A stretch of 64,000 nucleotides of DNA, from assembly GCA_023079485.1 (NCBI GenBank), contig CM041107.1, forward strand, positions 6,468,657-6,532,656, given 5' to 3'. The position numbers and the translations under genes were made by a program. This DNA is from Archilochus colubris (Eukaryota > Chordata > Aves > Apodiformes > Trochilidae). The first letter of the stretch is position 1. The number at the start of each line of letters is the position of its first letter. Shown piece after piece: positions 11,551 through 26,700 of this stretch. The notes under the pieces were generated by a model that saw only the letters and a program-made list of their open reading frames with translations, did not search any database and had not been told where the DNA came from.

Positions 11551-14188
11551 CAGAATCCATTTCAATGCCAAAGGTTTCTGGTTACTCTCCTGGGGAATCA
11601 CACACCAAGGCTGCTGCTCACTCCCTGACTGACAGATGTAGAGAGATAAAAAGAGAGATTTGTTCATTGCCTCTGTGTTCACAGCACTCGTGTGCAAGGA
11701 CTGGTCAGGAGCAAAGGGGGACCTGACCCACATCAATAATAACCAGCAACATTTTTAAAGTAAATCATCTGGAAAATTCACAGACGATTCCATCCTATTG
11801 TGTCACCAGAGGGTCATAAATAATTCAGCCTTGCTCAAATATTTATAGAAATCAATTTAGCACTCAGTCCAACGTCACCTCCCTGAGAAAAGAGTTTCCT
11901 TCTGTATCTCAAGTGCAATCCAACTGCTCCCTGTCCCAACATCCTCCCCTGGGATGAGGCACCTGTAACCTCCCAGGAGGTTGCCCAGGCACCAGCCCAG
12001 CTGAGCAGATCCCCAAACAGCTCTGGGGCCACAGTGATCACCAGGAAGATGAAGCTGCAAACACTTCTATAGGAGAGGAGCAGGTCCAGTCCATCACCTG
12101 CCCCCTTCTGCTGTGAGCATCCTGAGCTTCACCATGGGACAACTGCTCTGGCCTGGGGCCATCATCAGCTCCAGAGCCAAGGGACAATGCTCCTACCCAG
12201 GTGACAACCAGTGCTTGGAGCAACAATACCTGCAGCAGAGTGCTGCTCCCTGATGCAATCCAAGGTCATAAAAGAAACTCCCATAGCTCCTGGGGAGCTC
12301 CCCACACCCACTCCCAGGACAAGGTCCATGACTGCCCTACCCTCTGAGGAGCACCATCATCTTGCAGGTCCTCCCCTGCAGATGACACAGAGCACAGATC
12401 CCCCAGAAATGCTTCCCAAAACGAGGGAAGGCACCTGGGCTGTTCATCATGACCACCACTCCCAAAGATTTCTACCTACATGGTAACTCCTGGCCCTGAG
12501 CACCTCATTCACCCTTCTGGGAGCTCAGCATGTCCATGTGCTACTCCTGTCACTTGATGAAAACCCTGTTTCATGGGAGCTGTGAATCTCTTCCAGCACC
12601 CTTATTGCAAGGGAAGAAACAGGTTAAATCCCCAGGGTCAAAAAGCTGTCCCCCTGTTGGGGAAACAGTTCAGAAATATACAGGTTGTGAGCAATCCTGA
12701 CTTACTTCAATTTAGGCCACATTGGGTTAATGGTTATTGAGGCCTAGTTAGAGGCTTTCTGAGAATGAGCTACTGGGAAAGAGATAACTTAATTGGCAAC
12801 AGAAGAGAAAAATAATTATGTGAGAAGAATCTTTCCATGAGAATGGTATGTGTAATTGGAATACAAAGCCACCTGCATGATAAGATGGTGTAAACAAGGC
12901 TTCTCTATATAAAGTGAGTGCAAGTTGTTAATAAACGATTTCATACAATCATATTGATGTGCACATGGAATCCTTAAGCCTACGCAAACTGTTTTCCCAC
13001 ATCCCCCTTCTGCATGTTTCTCTTGAGAGCACTGAAGTGAAGACCCACTCCTCAGAGCTGGCTTTAGAAATCTTCCTCCCAAACCCCTCTGCTTTTCTGT
13101 GGCTTCCAACATTTGGGATGTCACCCAATGATCATTTGTAATTCCCATCCCCATTATAAAGGTGTCTGTCTCTGCAAGCAGTGCAAAGACCTCACCTGGA
13201 CTCTCATGAAAGCACGTGCATTAGTTGTGTTTTATTGAAAACAGGGTTAATTTGTGCCCTCTTCTCCCCCAAGCACAGTAAACGCAATCAGTCCCAACAG
13301 AGCTGCTTGTCTTTCTCCTCTCTTTGCCACTTCTTGGCTCTTAATAAATTATTCAGCTTTCCTAAATATGCATAGGGGTCTCATTAACAACTAATTTTGC
13401 TTATTTAAAACAACTGCATATTCAAGGCACTATAATGTTTCACTTTCTTATAACCATGAATTATTCATGTACAGGGAATCTGCATACAAATTTATTGATT
13501 CTCCAAAGGGTGCATTTTTCACAGCCTGGGAAAAAAAACCAAACAAAAACTGGTTATTCTGGCTTTGAACATTTTAGGCCCAGACTCCCATTTAACAAAT
13601 CCTAAGGTGTTTTTTCTGGGAATAGGCAGCAACAAACCCACAGCATCACCAAATACACCTGCAATTCCCGAGTGAAACAAAAGGGAGTGTTTCTCAGGTG
13701 TCAATGAATCATTTGCACAATCTTGACTTGCAGCCCTTTCCCAGAGTGCCAGCAACTTCTCATTGCACACCCATCACCAACTGACCCCTTGGTGCCTTTA
13801 GGTGCCCCTGCAGGAGTCACAAAAAGGAACCCCTGGGCAAGGAACGGACATCTTCTCCCAAAGCCACCAGTTCCATTGGATCCAATCTGAGCTTGTCCCA
13901 CAAAGAAAGCACTGAAGAGAAAACCACACAGAGGTCCAGGAGGGAAGATGTGCACGTTTGCCATCAGTTCAGCCACCACCAAGGGAAACTGCAGGCAGCA
14001 CCCACAGCCCTGAGTGCTCCCATGCACTCACACCCCTTGGTCCCTAGATTGGGCTTGTTGCACCTTGTCTCATTATGAATGTCTTCTGCAGAATTGTGTT
14101 TAGAGATCCATCTCCAAACCCTGCTTTTCCCTGAGGAGTGGGTCCCATTCTGCTCTTAGGCTCACAGGGTTGCTGAGCAATTCAGCCC
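11551..14188. other. intergenic, no gene recognised
   Basis: No coding or RNA gene that I can support. AT-richer patches occur around 12650-12960 and 13380-13560. Confidence 0.55.
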
Positions 14189-14420
14189 TGATGGGACCTG
14201 TGGAACTTTCAAATCCAACCTCCTGCTCAGTGCAGAGTCAGCTCTGAGGTCAGACCAGGTTGTTCACAGCTTTATCGAGCACTGTATTGAAAACTTCCAT
14301 GGGTAAAGACTACAGAATTTCTGAGCAATCTATTCTAACCTGTTCTGGAACTCTCTTTTTTCAATTTATGTCCGTTACCTCTGGACCTCCTGTCATGCAC
14401 CACTGTGGGGATCCTGCACT
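14189..14420 (-). mobile_element. old CR1 LINE 3' fragment
   Basis: An antisense CR1-like 3' region: the phrases GGTCAGACCAGGTTGTTCAC, CTTTATCGAGCAC and a degenerate CTGTTCTGG segment follow the order of the CR1 tail. It is more diverged than the copies at 20.3 and 34.0 kb, so older. Confidence 0.6.
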
Positions 14421-17400
14421 AGTCACAGGAGGAACATGAAGCTGTAAATGTCTTCTTGTAGCACAGCAAGGTCCTGAGACAATATAACCCTTTCTTCCCC
14501 TCCCTGCCTGCATGGTTGACTCTCTCTCTGTTCGTCTGCTTGGTTGCAGCTGCTCTGAGTCTCACTCAGATGTGGAGCATGATGAGGACTTGATCCAAAT
14601 CCCCTCCCTGTCCTCTGGTGGCCTTGCCTTTTCAGCGAGGACTTGTCCAGGAAGGCCCTAGTGGCTACAGCCCCAGATAAGGCAGAAGGAGCTAGGAGGG
14701 AATCTGTGCATTGCACAAAGCATCTGGTAGGATGTGGGATGGCTGCTGACGACCCCTGTCCCACACACTGGGCACGAGGCCACACACACCCATCCTGGAA
14801 TGAGGGGATGAATGTGGCCCTTGGTGGCACTGCAGAGGTGCCGGCACACCTTGTCACAGCCAGGTCACCCCAGAGCTGGCAGGATTACCCCAGTTGTACT
14901 GCTCTGAGTCACTAGAGGCTCTGCCAGAGCTCCTCACCTGGCACCTGGGCAAGGCCATTGCGCCTGGGGTGACATCAGGAGACCAAGGCACCAAGGAAGT
15001 GGCACTTTTAGACTGCTTGGGATGTCTTATCAATGACCCACATCCCCATGCACCCAAAAGCCATCACTGCTCCTCCCAGCCTGTGACACCTTTGTGATCC
15101 CACCAGAAAAGCACCGGGAGGTAAGGGTGGGATAGCACCAGGGAGCCACTTCTGATAACCAAGGACCTGAAGCAGCTGCGTGTGTAAAACAGGGTCCTGT
15201 GAATCCCTGGCAAAGCACTCAGTTGCTTAAGTGAGAGAAAACCTTGCTATCACAGAGAACCTAAGCCCCCCTGCTCCAATCAAATAGATGAATATCCCAG
15301 GAGAAGCTTCATTTAATCAGAACAGCAGGAACTTGACAAAACTCCCAGTTGTACACCCAGGGACACATTAACCAAAATCCTGCTGTAGCAGACCTGCATC
15401 ACTTTGCTACCCAGGAGCAGCTGTACTGCCAGTAGAGGGGCAGCTCCAAGTGCATCTGAACACATGTTCTAGAGAGCTAATTTTGTACAGACAGCAGCCC
15501 TCAAACAGCAGCTTCTGGGCAACAGCCAAGAACTGAGACAATGGGAAGAGCCCATTGCAAGCCTGGGTGCTGAGAAGTTCTTGGCACTGTGGCAGAGGGG
15601 GGTTTGGTTACTGCTGAAGAAGCACATTTGTGTTCTGGGTTTGAAATGGAGAAGATTTGTGAGATTGAATGAGAACTGTCTGAAAGGCACCTGCATGGCT
15701 TTAGGTGGTGGAGTGCTCAGGTAGGGACTGTGGTCAGGATGAGTCCTGTAGCAGAATGAAGCCTTGTGTCCTTTGGGGTAGAACACATCTTGCTCCAGGA
15801 GTCACAGCCCTGTGTGCAAAAAGTCTCTATGCCAAAAAAGCCCCATTCAGTACCTTGAGATTTAAATCTGTACTCCAGGGCCCCTTTCCACCTTAACAGG
15901 AGAGGAAAAAGGTCAAAGCATGTAGGCTGGTACAGAAGACACCGTGGGTGGCACTGACAGAGAGGACAAGAAACATCACCACAGAGGTTAATGTGCCTCC
16001 AGAAATCAACATGCATGCATTGCAATCTCTGCTGGACTCAGTGTAATCACCAGGTGTAATCACTCCTAGAAAAACTTAAGACCTTTTTGTTCTCTTTAAG
16101 ATCAGGCTTCTGTCTCAGTTTCTGTGTCTCCCCTCTGATTCTCAGTTACAGCCCCCTGCACTTCAGGAGAGGGAGATGTACCCCATGACTGTGGTACAGA
16201 ACAAGTCACCAGGGTGCTTGGGTCCTGCAGAGGGTGGGGAAGGTGCTGTCCTCAACCTGTTGGGTGACAATGAGCCAGTTGCATTCCTCTTGCAGACCTT
16301 GCTTTCCCAGATGGAGATATGTGGTTCTATTTACCCACATTCATAAATACAGTTTTACAGCCTGGGTTAATGCTGATATCCAGGTGACTGCACTCAAGTA
16401 TCACCCAGTCCTTAGCACCCGATCAGAGCTTCCCTCTTCCCCAGCATCTCAAGAAGCTGATAAGGGAGGTATCAAAGCACAGCTCCTTTCTGGGTGTGTT
16501 TTGGACAGAGCCCTCACATGGCACCTGAGAGGAGGAGATCACTTGGCTCCTCTGGATGCCTTCTACAGCTGAACTTCCTGATGCAAATTCCAGATCTGCT
16601 CCTCAGAGATAATTCCCTGACACCTGTGTCCCAGCAGGGCCCAGCACAGGCCCAGCCATTCCCCACCTGCCCAGAGCTGAGCAGGAGCAGAGGAAATTTG
16701 GAAATTCCATGAGAAGAAATACAAACAGGTCATTTATTGTTTATGTCTGTGCTGCACGTGTCTCAGCAGCTCTGCTGGACCTAGTGGGGTTCATTGCTGC
16801 CATCTGCTCACTGCCCACCCTCCTGCCCTCTCTGCCCACCCTGCAGAAAGAGGGAGCGGCAGGGAATGTCTGGATTCCACAAGAAGCTGGGATTCTCATA
16901 CAGGCAGCATTAATTACAACTTCTAATGTTTAATTACAGGTCTCTTGGATCCCTGTGTGCATTTATCCCTGGCAAACCTCTCTTCCATGGCTCAGATGTG
17001 AGCTCATGCTCTTGGGATGGCAGAGCCACTCTGGGTGTTCCAGCTCGCGACCTTAACAATCTCTCACCCATTTAGGGGCACGGAGGGAGAGGAGGATCCG
17101 GCTGCTCCTGACCAAACTCATCCTCTGCTCACAGTCCCTGTCCCAAAAACAACCTCAAGCAATTGGGAAGAACTAGAATCTCCCAGAGATCAGCAGAGGA
17201 GCAAAGCTGCGGGGTTGAGCTCTTGGGGACAGTGATCTGTGTGGAAGATGGGAGCTTCAGAGACACCAGACACAGCTCCAATGGAACTCCTTCCACATGG
17301 GCTGCAAAAACGTCTGAGCTTAGGCAAAAATATGCAGATGGAAGCTGATTACTCTCAGAGTCACCTCCCGTGTGTTTTGCTGAACACCCAAATGTCAGGG

Positions 17401-20296
17401 GTTGCGCATGGGTGCAGTGCAGCAGGGACAGCCTGGTCTTGCTCCTATCGTGAGTTTTCCTGCCCATGTCCTGACACTCCAGATCCCTTCTCCTTTCCCA
17501 CACTCCATGGGTGACGCTGCCTCTGCTTGTGTGGAGGATTTCAGTTGTCCTGATGGGTTTGTGCTGCCCTTGGAGCAGTGTGGCTGCACTACAGGGCGAT
17601 GGCAGGGCACAGGGAGATGGGAGCATCATTGTTTCTGTGCTAATCCCAGCATTCTTTCAGGAATCCAGACCTACAGGGCTGGTCCTAAATTAGGAATACC
17701 AACCCCCCACAGAGCACTGGGTGTCCATTATCTCTGCTGCACAGGAGGCAGCTGCTTCCTCCACCTGAATTACAGGTTATGTGATGCAGCAACCGGAGCT
17801 CAGGGCAGGTTTTGAAAGATCACCCATTTTCCCCTGCAGATCCTCCCTCTGGTGCTTGCCAAAGGGACAGGTCCAACTGGACAGGAGGCACGTGGTTGTT
17901 CCCAGAACCAGGAGTGATCTGTGCCAATGAGCCCCGTCCTGCCCTTCCCAAACACAGATAGGAAAACTGCCAGGCAGGGCGCTGCCTTCCCTGGAAGCTG
18001 AGCTGCCCCAGCAGGGATGGGATGGGTGTGCAGGAGCTGAGCTCTGCTGAGGAGCAATGAGCTGAAGCTAGCCTTGGAAGGCAGGAGAAGCAGCTGCCTT
18101 ACCTGGCTTGCCAAGGCAACCTTGCCCAGCCCCAGCCTCTGTATGCCTGTTCCATCCTGGCACTGGGCCTCACAAAAATCACCTGGAGACACTTCCTGTA
18201 GTCATTTCCCATGGATTTCACCAGCCCTGACTGTAGAGGGCTTGGAAATCTCCTTCCCTCTTATCACATCTAATGTACAAGCACCAACTGGCTTTGGGGA
18301 ACAGCAGTACAATACCCCAGCTTGCAAACACAAATCAAGATGCTGAGGACTGCTGGGATGTACTCCCACTGTGCCACCCACAGCAGGACCCACCCGTGGG
18401 CTGCTCCCCACTCAGCCCCCAACTCCTCTTGCCTCAGGTATCACCCTGGCTGGTGCTGGAAGAGAGAAAGGATCAGGGTTCAACTCAGGGAGTTTATCCC
18501 TCTGTGGTCCCTGCAGCATCTCTGAAGCTCTCACACCACAGCACCAGGGCAGTGGTGGCAAATGTGGCTTCAGTTCCTCAGGGAAGAAAATGAATTCTCC
18601 CAGCCCCGTGGAAATGTGACGACTCCTTGCTGCACTCTGCCCTGCTTGGAGAAAGGCAAGATAAATCCTTCTGGCTCCTGGCTGGTTCTCTTCTTTCTCT
18701 GCTTTTGCTCAGGCAGGGGCAGCATCAGCTGCAGCTGCATGGGTCCCAGGAGAGCTCCCAGGAGAGCTGAGAGGTCCCCCCACAGCCAGGGGTCTTCTAC
18801 CTGAAACCAACTGCAAACCACACAAGGGATAAATTCCTCTGGGATGGCCAGAGGGTGAATCCCCACCACTGGGCTCAGCAGTGTGTCTGGATAGGTGGGA
18901 ATGCAACAGCCTCCATCCCATCACGGTGGTGGACACAGAAGGTCTGCAAAGCTGCATGGTCCAGGCTGAGCACTGGGCTCAGCAGCAGTGGCACCAGTTC
19001 CTCAGATTCTCTCTTTTAAAAACAGGTAGAAACTCTTTTGGGAAAGTGTTAACCTGGGTGTAAGTTTCTGTGCATGAGTCCTGTGAATCTTCTTGAAATA
19101 CCTCCTGGTAACTGTGTCCTAAGACACTTGGAAGGGAGGGTGGCTGGAGCCTGGCACACTAAAGAGAGCTGGCATGGAAATCCTGGCCTTCCCTGTCCGT
19201 GTTGGTCATCACCAGCATCAGGTGGTGCCAAGGTGGGGGGGATTGTCTGGTACCACCACTGGTTTTATGAGTTCTTCAAAAGAAACAACCCAGCTGAAGA
19301 ACCAAGCTGCTGTATAGCCACATCACTTGGGAATCCACCTCTCCTCTCTGGCACTTTCTTGCCCAAACCAGTCCATGGCTGGCCCAAAGTCCCATGGTCA
19401 CAGCCATCTGGCACAGGCCATCATGTAACCCATCCACTGTTCCCTGAGGACAGCTCCTTTACATTTGTCTTCATGTCACAGCAGAGCAGTCACCCAGAGT
19501 CATTCAGCCCTGGGCCACATCTGCCCAAGCACAGAGCTGGTGTTGGGTCCCCAGGGCAACCATGTACAGGGAGCAGACAGGAGCACAGCACCCACACCAT
19601 CCTTGGACATCAAACAACAGCTGCTCTGGGCCCCTTTCCCTATCCTTTCCCTACCCTTGAAAGCACTGAAGGTCATTTTTAACAAATGAATAACACGCTG
19701 GATTGTTAAGTGAGAGCTAATTCAGTGTCCACATTCCACTGGAGCTCAAACCTGTTACTTTCTGAAACAAAACTCTTTCAGCAGCACCAGCACAGGTCCC
19801 AGGGATGTGAATGTCACCCTTTTCCAAAGGGGATCAGTCCCCCTGGCAGCTTCACCCTTACCGTAAAGAGAGGTTTCCACGTGGGCCAGGGCTTCTGCTA
19901 AATGCATTAAACCCTAAAAAGTGTAAATGTCATACTGCCCTGCATTGTGTCACCCTAACTCATGTGAAGTCACCTCCCATGATGTCACATCACAGAGCAG
20001 CAGTGTCCTGGTGATTCAGTCACTGGTGCTGAAATAGAGACACCCCCCTCCCAACTCTGTGTGATATATGAAGAGCACAGAATATTCTGTAATTCTCCAA
20101 CCGTTTTCTAGGTGCAAAAGTGAAATTTCTGAAAATTTACCAAAAAAATTTTTATTAGTGTGAGAGTTAAACATGAATACATGGAAGCCCCTTTCTGAGA
20201 GGCTGCCCAGGGAGCTTTTCCCCCTTTTGATCGTGTCCATGAAACAGCACATGCTCCAGCCTCTGATACAGCAGAAATTCTCTGAAATCTCACATT
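14421..20296. other. intergenic, no gene recognised
   Basis: No supported gene. Overlapping short open frames on both strands lack splice logic and similarity to families I know. Confidence 0.55.
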
Positions 20297-20712
20297 TCAT
20301 AGAATCATAGAATTGGCTGGGTTGGAAGGGACCTTAGAGATCATCAAGTCCAACTCTTGATCCACTCCTGCTGCAGTTCCCAGCCCATGGCACTGAGTGC
20401 TACATCCAGGCTCTTTTTAAATATCTCCAGGGATGGAGAATCCACTACTTCCCTGGGCAGCCCATTCCAATGTCTGATCACCCTCTCCAGAAAGAAATTC
20501 TTTCTAATCTCCAACCTCAACCTCCCCTGGCACAACTTGAGACCCTTTGTGCCCTCTTGCCTTGCTGAGAGTTGCCTGGGAAAAGAGCCCAACCCCCCCC
20601 TGGCTCCAACCTCCTTTCAGGGAGTTGTAAAGAGTGATGAGGTCTCCCCTGAGCCTCCTCTTCTCCAGCCTCAACACCCCCAGCTCCCTCAGCCCTTCCT
20701 CACAGGACTTGT
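20297..20712 (-). mobile_element. CR1 LINE 3' end
   Basis: Begins with the reverse-complemented CR1 terminus (TCATAGAATCATAGAATTGG, GGTTGGAAGGGACC) and runs through the 3'UTR and the last coding part. It is very similar to the copy at 34019-34475, differing by scattered substitutions and short indels, which indicates one relatively young subfamily. It is a 5'-truncated, dead insertion, as is usual for CR1. Confidence 0.9.
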
Positions 20713-23700
20713 GCTGAATATTCAAGAATATTCAAAATATTCAAGAATATTTTCTCAGGATAATGGATCTTGCTGCCTATTACTTTCTCTGAGAACCTTC
20801 CTTCTGAAGCAGCTATCCCTGCTCCTGCCATTCAAAGCTGTGTCACCCCTCTTATTCCTAATGAACCACAGCTCTGTCATTAGGAAAACTTATCTCCCAG
20901 AAATGCCACTGCAATCTAAACCTAACTTCAACCCCGGTTTTCCCATTTGCTGTGGTTGGTTGGGCATAATTAGCCCCTGAAAGTGTTTTATCATCGACTT
21001 CCTCATCTGGACATCCCATCTAAAGAGATATTTCTGGCTTCACTCCATCCCCAGGTCTTTACAGACTACATGGCTGTACTGGGGCTGCTCCTTGCAGGTG
21101 TGAGGAGCCCAGGAGCAGCTGAGCTTCTCCAGCACTTTTCCCAGAGCTGCCCTGGGTATAGCTGAGCTCTGGCATAGGTGATGAGCTGGAAAAGAGTCCC
21201 AGTGCTGATTATAGTCTGTCAGCTTCCCTAACCACTTCCAGCAATTAGCTTTAAAGACTTTCTTACTAAATTTACAGAAATTGCTTCCTCTCTTCCTGTT
21301 CCTTAGAGCAGAATCAGCAAAGCCTGATCCCACATCTGACCACGGGGCTGTCAGGACAAACACCTCCCCAACATCCCTGTCAGACTGCACCTTGGGACCT
21401 GGAGCAGAGCCCACACTGAGCTTCCCTGGAACCCTGACCTCCACCCATAACCCAATCAAGGGACAGCAAGGGACCCCTTTCCAGGTGAGGATCGTCTGGC
21501 AGCATCAGCTCCCAGGGGGTGGAAGGATGGCTGGGTCAGGAACCAGGTGGACTGCTGCTAACAGATCCCAGGGTATTTATGGACCAATTGCTTCTCCTTC
21601 CCTCTCACCTCCATGCACACAGTCCTCTGGCAATTTAAACTCCCCTACTTTCAACAAGGAGGGACCAACCCTTCCCCAGCCCTGTGGCACAGCCCCTGCC
21701 CTGCACTCTGACCATGCAAATGCCCACAACCCTGCGCTGCCTTGGCTGAACACAAAGCAGTTTTTCTAGGGTTACTTCTCAGCCTGATCAGCTCCCAAAA
21801 ATTAGCTCAGCCATCAGTGGCACAGAAGCAGGCAGGAACATGCACCAGGAGCTCTGGCAAGGTCACGGAAGCCTCACTCAGATCAGTTCCTGCTGTGTGA
21901 AATGGATGCAGGGCAGAGAAGATGTCTGTAAGAGACAGCTCATCCCCTCTGCCTGCACTCTGTGTTCTTTGTCCTCACCATGTCCTTGGCAGAACACAAG
22001 CTGTACCTTTCTGTAGCAGAACACCGTTTGGTTTTGTTGGTTTGGTTTTTTTTTCCCCTCCTGCAAGGTGCCTGGCAGCCCCGTGATGCCAGGAGGCAGG
22101 ATCTGTACCAGTGTCCTCATCTCCCAGCCCCACAGCCATCCTGACATGTCCTGACAGTCCATCACGTGTCCTTTGTGTATCAGACTCAGAGGGTGGAGAA
22201 CCAGAGCTTCTGGAAACATTTCCAAATCCCAGGGATGGACCTGGCCTGGGAGAGGGCTGGAGAGCATGGCAGGAGGAACTTGAAGGTCAGTGGGGTTGTT
22301 AAAGCAAATTCTCCTCACTCACCCTGGTGCAAGCACCCAGTACTGGAGGTTTCTGTGCCATCCAGTTCTGATGTAAAGCCCACGAGGTGAAAAGCTGAGA
22401 CTGGTGCTGAGCCTGCTCCTTCACCCCCAACCCCACTGGTATGACAAAGAAGGGCTGTGTGTCCAGTAAGGGACTGGGAGGTGGTTTTCTTCTGCATCAC
22501 CTCCATCTCCATGCTCTAAACACTCTCCAGGATTCCCTTCCTTCACAATCTCCCTAAGCCTGCCAAAAATACAAAACCTATACTTCCAGATTACACCAAA
22601 ATCTTGAGAACATTTTTTCCCAGACTTTCCTGCCACATTTCTGGCTTTATTTCACCCTCTCTCATAGGTCCCTGTTTTGGGGCAGGGCCCCTGCTTCCAT
22701 CCTGACTTAGAGGAGCAGCAGCCAGCATAAAGCAAGCAGGGGAAAGAGCCTTTAGATCACTGGTGCCAAGACAAGAGGCATCTGTCCCCTGCCCTGGGGA
22801 CCACAGAGCTGCTGCAGTGGGTGTGGAAAGTGTCCTACAGAGATCTCATTTGGTTCAAAGGAGGACCCGAGCTCAGAGCAGACATTTTTGGAGGAGCAAT
22901 AATAATATGGCATGAAAAGAGCAGCTAAACAAGAGCCCTGATCTGCTGAACAACCACAACCAATGCCTTCAAAGGGATCCTGGGAATATGGTGAATCCTA
23001 ACCTTGTGATGATCCCATCAGCTCAGCATCATCTGAGCTGTTGCTCCTGGGGTTTTTCTTTCTGCTTTCCAGTGATGTGAAAATATTTGCACTGGTCCAT
23101 GGGGCAGAAGGAACACTCCATCTCCAGGGGGTTGCTCACCCCCATGGGTATGAGCCACATGATTGCTGGTGGCCAGATAGTGAGTAGGGTGAGGAATGGA
23201 GCAGATACAGGAACTGAGCTTCCCTGCAAGAGCAGCTGTGGTTGGCTGGCTCTCTGAGATAAAACATCCTACAGCAGACAGCTGGGGAGCCTTCCTCTGC
23301 CTCAGCAAGAAAATAAGGCCAGAGGGGCTGAGACTGCATCCTTACTTCTGCAGGATGTAATGAGATGGGGGTCTGGCCAAAGCATTGGAGGTTTCAGTTT
23401 TCCACAGGGGAGGGTGACACAACAACAGCACAGGGACAATGACAATGCAGGCAGCACCCTGCACTCCTCTGCCCAGCAACTGCCACCAATACCTCTGCCA
23501 CTCCTGCATCCCATCCAGGCAGGACAGGGTTTCCCTTCTCATACTGCAAAATGCTGGATCCCTGGGAGGATCCAGGCCAATGCTCTGCACTGGGACATCC
23601 CCTGAAGCTCTGCAACCCCTGACATCAGGGCCTTAACCCAAGGTCCACTTCCCTGCAGTAAGGAGCTGCATGCTTCATCATTACACCCCTGCAGCAGCCA

Positions 23701-26700
23701 GAGACATGGGGGAACCGCAAGAAGCAAGCTCACTGGAATCTGAGCCACCCTCAGTTACCTGCCCAGGCTGAGTTCTTTCTCCTCAGCCATTAGGAATGGT
23801 CATTCACAAAGAGCAGGCATTCTTCTCCAGGGGAGCATCCAGGATTCCATGCATACATCTGACTGCAGGAAGCCCTGGGGGTTCTGCATCTTGTCCAGCT
23901 TCTGAGAAAGGAGGTAGGAGATGACTAAGTCCATCTGCACTCTCTTCACTCATCCCATCCCATCCCATATATAATGTCAGGGCCATCAACAGGGCAGTCA
24001 AGAAGGAATACACCAAATAGCATTCTACATAATAGGTACAATATATAAGATATATATACATATATATATGTATGAATTTTTTTCTACAGCTCCATATTTA
24101 GGAACATTCTTGGATTAGCAGAAACCATTGCCTTGGCTTCAATGAGCTGATGGTTCCAGCATCCCAGCAGGAAACAAAGGAAAGGTTTTTTGATGTGACA
24201 AAATTAAAACCTGGCATGGATTTTTGCCATTTTGCTCGTGTCATTCCTCAAAGCTGAGCCCACAGGGGCTGCCAGCAAATACACCAGGCCCCCTCCTTTA
24301 GCCTGCTGCCCCTCTCTCCATGCAGATGGGGGGGCATCTCTCTTGTCTGAAGATTCCTGCCAAGGTTTGGGAGCTGCAGCAGATGAAGCCCTGGAGCCCA
24401 GAGAGGAGGTTTCCCTGGCCCCAGGTTCTGCTGGGATGATGTCTCCTTGCCTGCAAACCATTCTTGCTCCATCCTCTCTAGGAGAGGGCCAAGCTGAGGC
24501 TGCATCTTGCAGATAACTGCAGACATGGGGATGTTTAGGCAGCTCTCTGCTTGGCACCAGGCCAAGCTGCTTGCGGTTTGTGGCCTACAATAACAGCAGA
24601 AGAGAGCATTTGTTTAACTGTTTGTTCTGTCAACACCATAGCTTGCAAAAGGCCAAAGACTGCACAGCCAGAGCTGGCAACATTTTGGAAATTGTCTGGT
24701 TTTGCACCAGGGGTAGGGACTGCTTTGCTGGGGCTCTGCCAGGCTGCATCCTCTCTGCGAATGGGAATGGGAAGTGGGCTTGGGGCTGAATTGTCTTTCT
24801 AGAAAAGGTGCCCCTGGTTTCCCATTGCACTCTCATCCTGGAAATCTCCATCACCCACTGTGCCCTCTCCTGCCTGGGTCTGACTCTGCTTTCAGCAAAA
24901 GCCTCTGAGCTGGAAACCAAAAGCCCTGTGGAAGGTCAGGCAGCTCCTCTCAAGGTGCAGCTGTGTGAAGACCTGACAGCAAAAACCACCAAGATACATG
25001 GCCAAATACAAGCAATGACAAGTCTCAGGCCACACAGCTATCTGCACAGTCATTTTTTCTGCCCTGGAGGAAGGTCTTTCAAGCTGCCTAGTGCTCCACA
25101 GGGCACAGGCAGCTTCTTATCTCTTGGTCTGAACTGTAAAACTTTGACACAACAAGCAGCAAAGGGCGGATGTTTCACTCTGAAACTCAGAAGACCCTAA
25201 CCCAAGAGACGCTATGGATTTCTTGGACCACAGGAGCTCATAGAATGGACTTGGCATCACCTTGGGGTTAGAAGGGGCCTTAGGTGAGGACAGGTTCTGC
25301 TCTGACCTCAGGTATCTCAGCTATCCTGGCATCCTATCTTAAGTTCATCCATCCTATCTTAAAGTTATGACAAGATGGAGAGCTGTCTCCAGGCAGGAAA
25401 ATCTGCAACTGAAGCCCCTTGGTCAGCTGCTGGGCACCAGGAATATGGCAGAAGTCAGGATAAACTGCCCAGCACCAGGGCTCTGCTGGTGATTCCTCAT
25501 CTCAAAACACTCACCAGTTGCTCCCCATCTTTCCTGAAGTTCTGGGGCTTCAGAAAAAAGTCTCCCCTGGGGTTTTCCCCTTCACAGCCACCCTATAGGA
25601 TCTTCTCCCTGGTGCCAGGACCACATTTAGCCAAACCTGACAGCATGTGCTTGTGGGGTCTGCAGGGCTGGCTCAGCTGCCCCTGTTATCCACAGGTTCA
25701 AACCCCACCTCAGGGAAGGTTCAGCAGAACCCTGGAGTACCAGCACAGGGCTGACCCTGTCACCAGAGGTATGGTGAACTCTAGGAAAACATTAAGCAAA
25801 TGTCCCTGCATTTGTTTCAGCTCCAGCTGTCTGCTGATGGGCCAGAGGACATCCAGCCAGGGTGCTGGGTGAAGTATTATCCATCACTATTGGTGATGGA
25901 TAATATTTGGTGATGGATAATAATTGGATGGATTGGTCCCAGGGCCCTGAAATACTACAGGCTGCAAAAGTGAGAAAGAAGCAGTGTGTTTTCAGGTAGC
26001 TGTGGCTGTGGGCATCTGCCAGGACACAGGCACCTCCTCTGGTGACACTTGGTAGGAAGAGGTGAGCACAGCATGGAGCCAGCAGAAGGAAGGGAGCAGC
26101 CCCTTCCACAGCCCCTTACACCCAGGAGTCTGAGTCCCTGCAGAGCATTCCCACTGCCTCCTTTGCAGCACAGTCCCACTTTGCTTTTCCTCCCTGTGAA
26201 AGGTTATAGGTTTCTTTCTGGGATGGTTTGAGTTTGTAGTAAAGCAGCATTGAAGTGTTGAGCTGGGAAAGCTGCTGGTTTCATGGCTTCTCAGAATAGC
26301 AACTCCTTTTTTTCTGAGACTTATTTATAAACTGTTGCTGTTTGGTTTGGGGTTTGTTGTTTTTTTTTTTATGACAAAGATAGTCAGTTCAGGAAATCAG
26401 CAGTGGCTTCTCTTATCTGGAGCAGAAGCACGCGAGAGGGAAAAGGGTGTCATGCTCCAGCAGCCTCTTCATGGAAACAAGTAGCTCATTGCTTTGCCAC
26501 TGGAGAGTCAGATATTTGTAACCCTTTACATCTCTTCCTGCTCCTTCCTGTCACCAGCTTCAAAACTTGCTCATATTTTTAACCCCAAAACAGTAACCAG
26601 TGGGGGAGGGCCCCCTCTCCTTCTTTCCCCCATTTCCATGTGTTGCTCACACATGGCACACACCAAGCACCTTGGCTCCAGCAGCTGACATGAGCTCCAA

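Noticed and set aside
10966..11736. Long open frames on both strands (up to 256 codons) across the TTCC tract
   Set aside because: They are translations of a tetranucleotide repeat, open in every frame by composition; no protein evidence.
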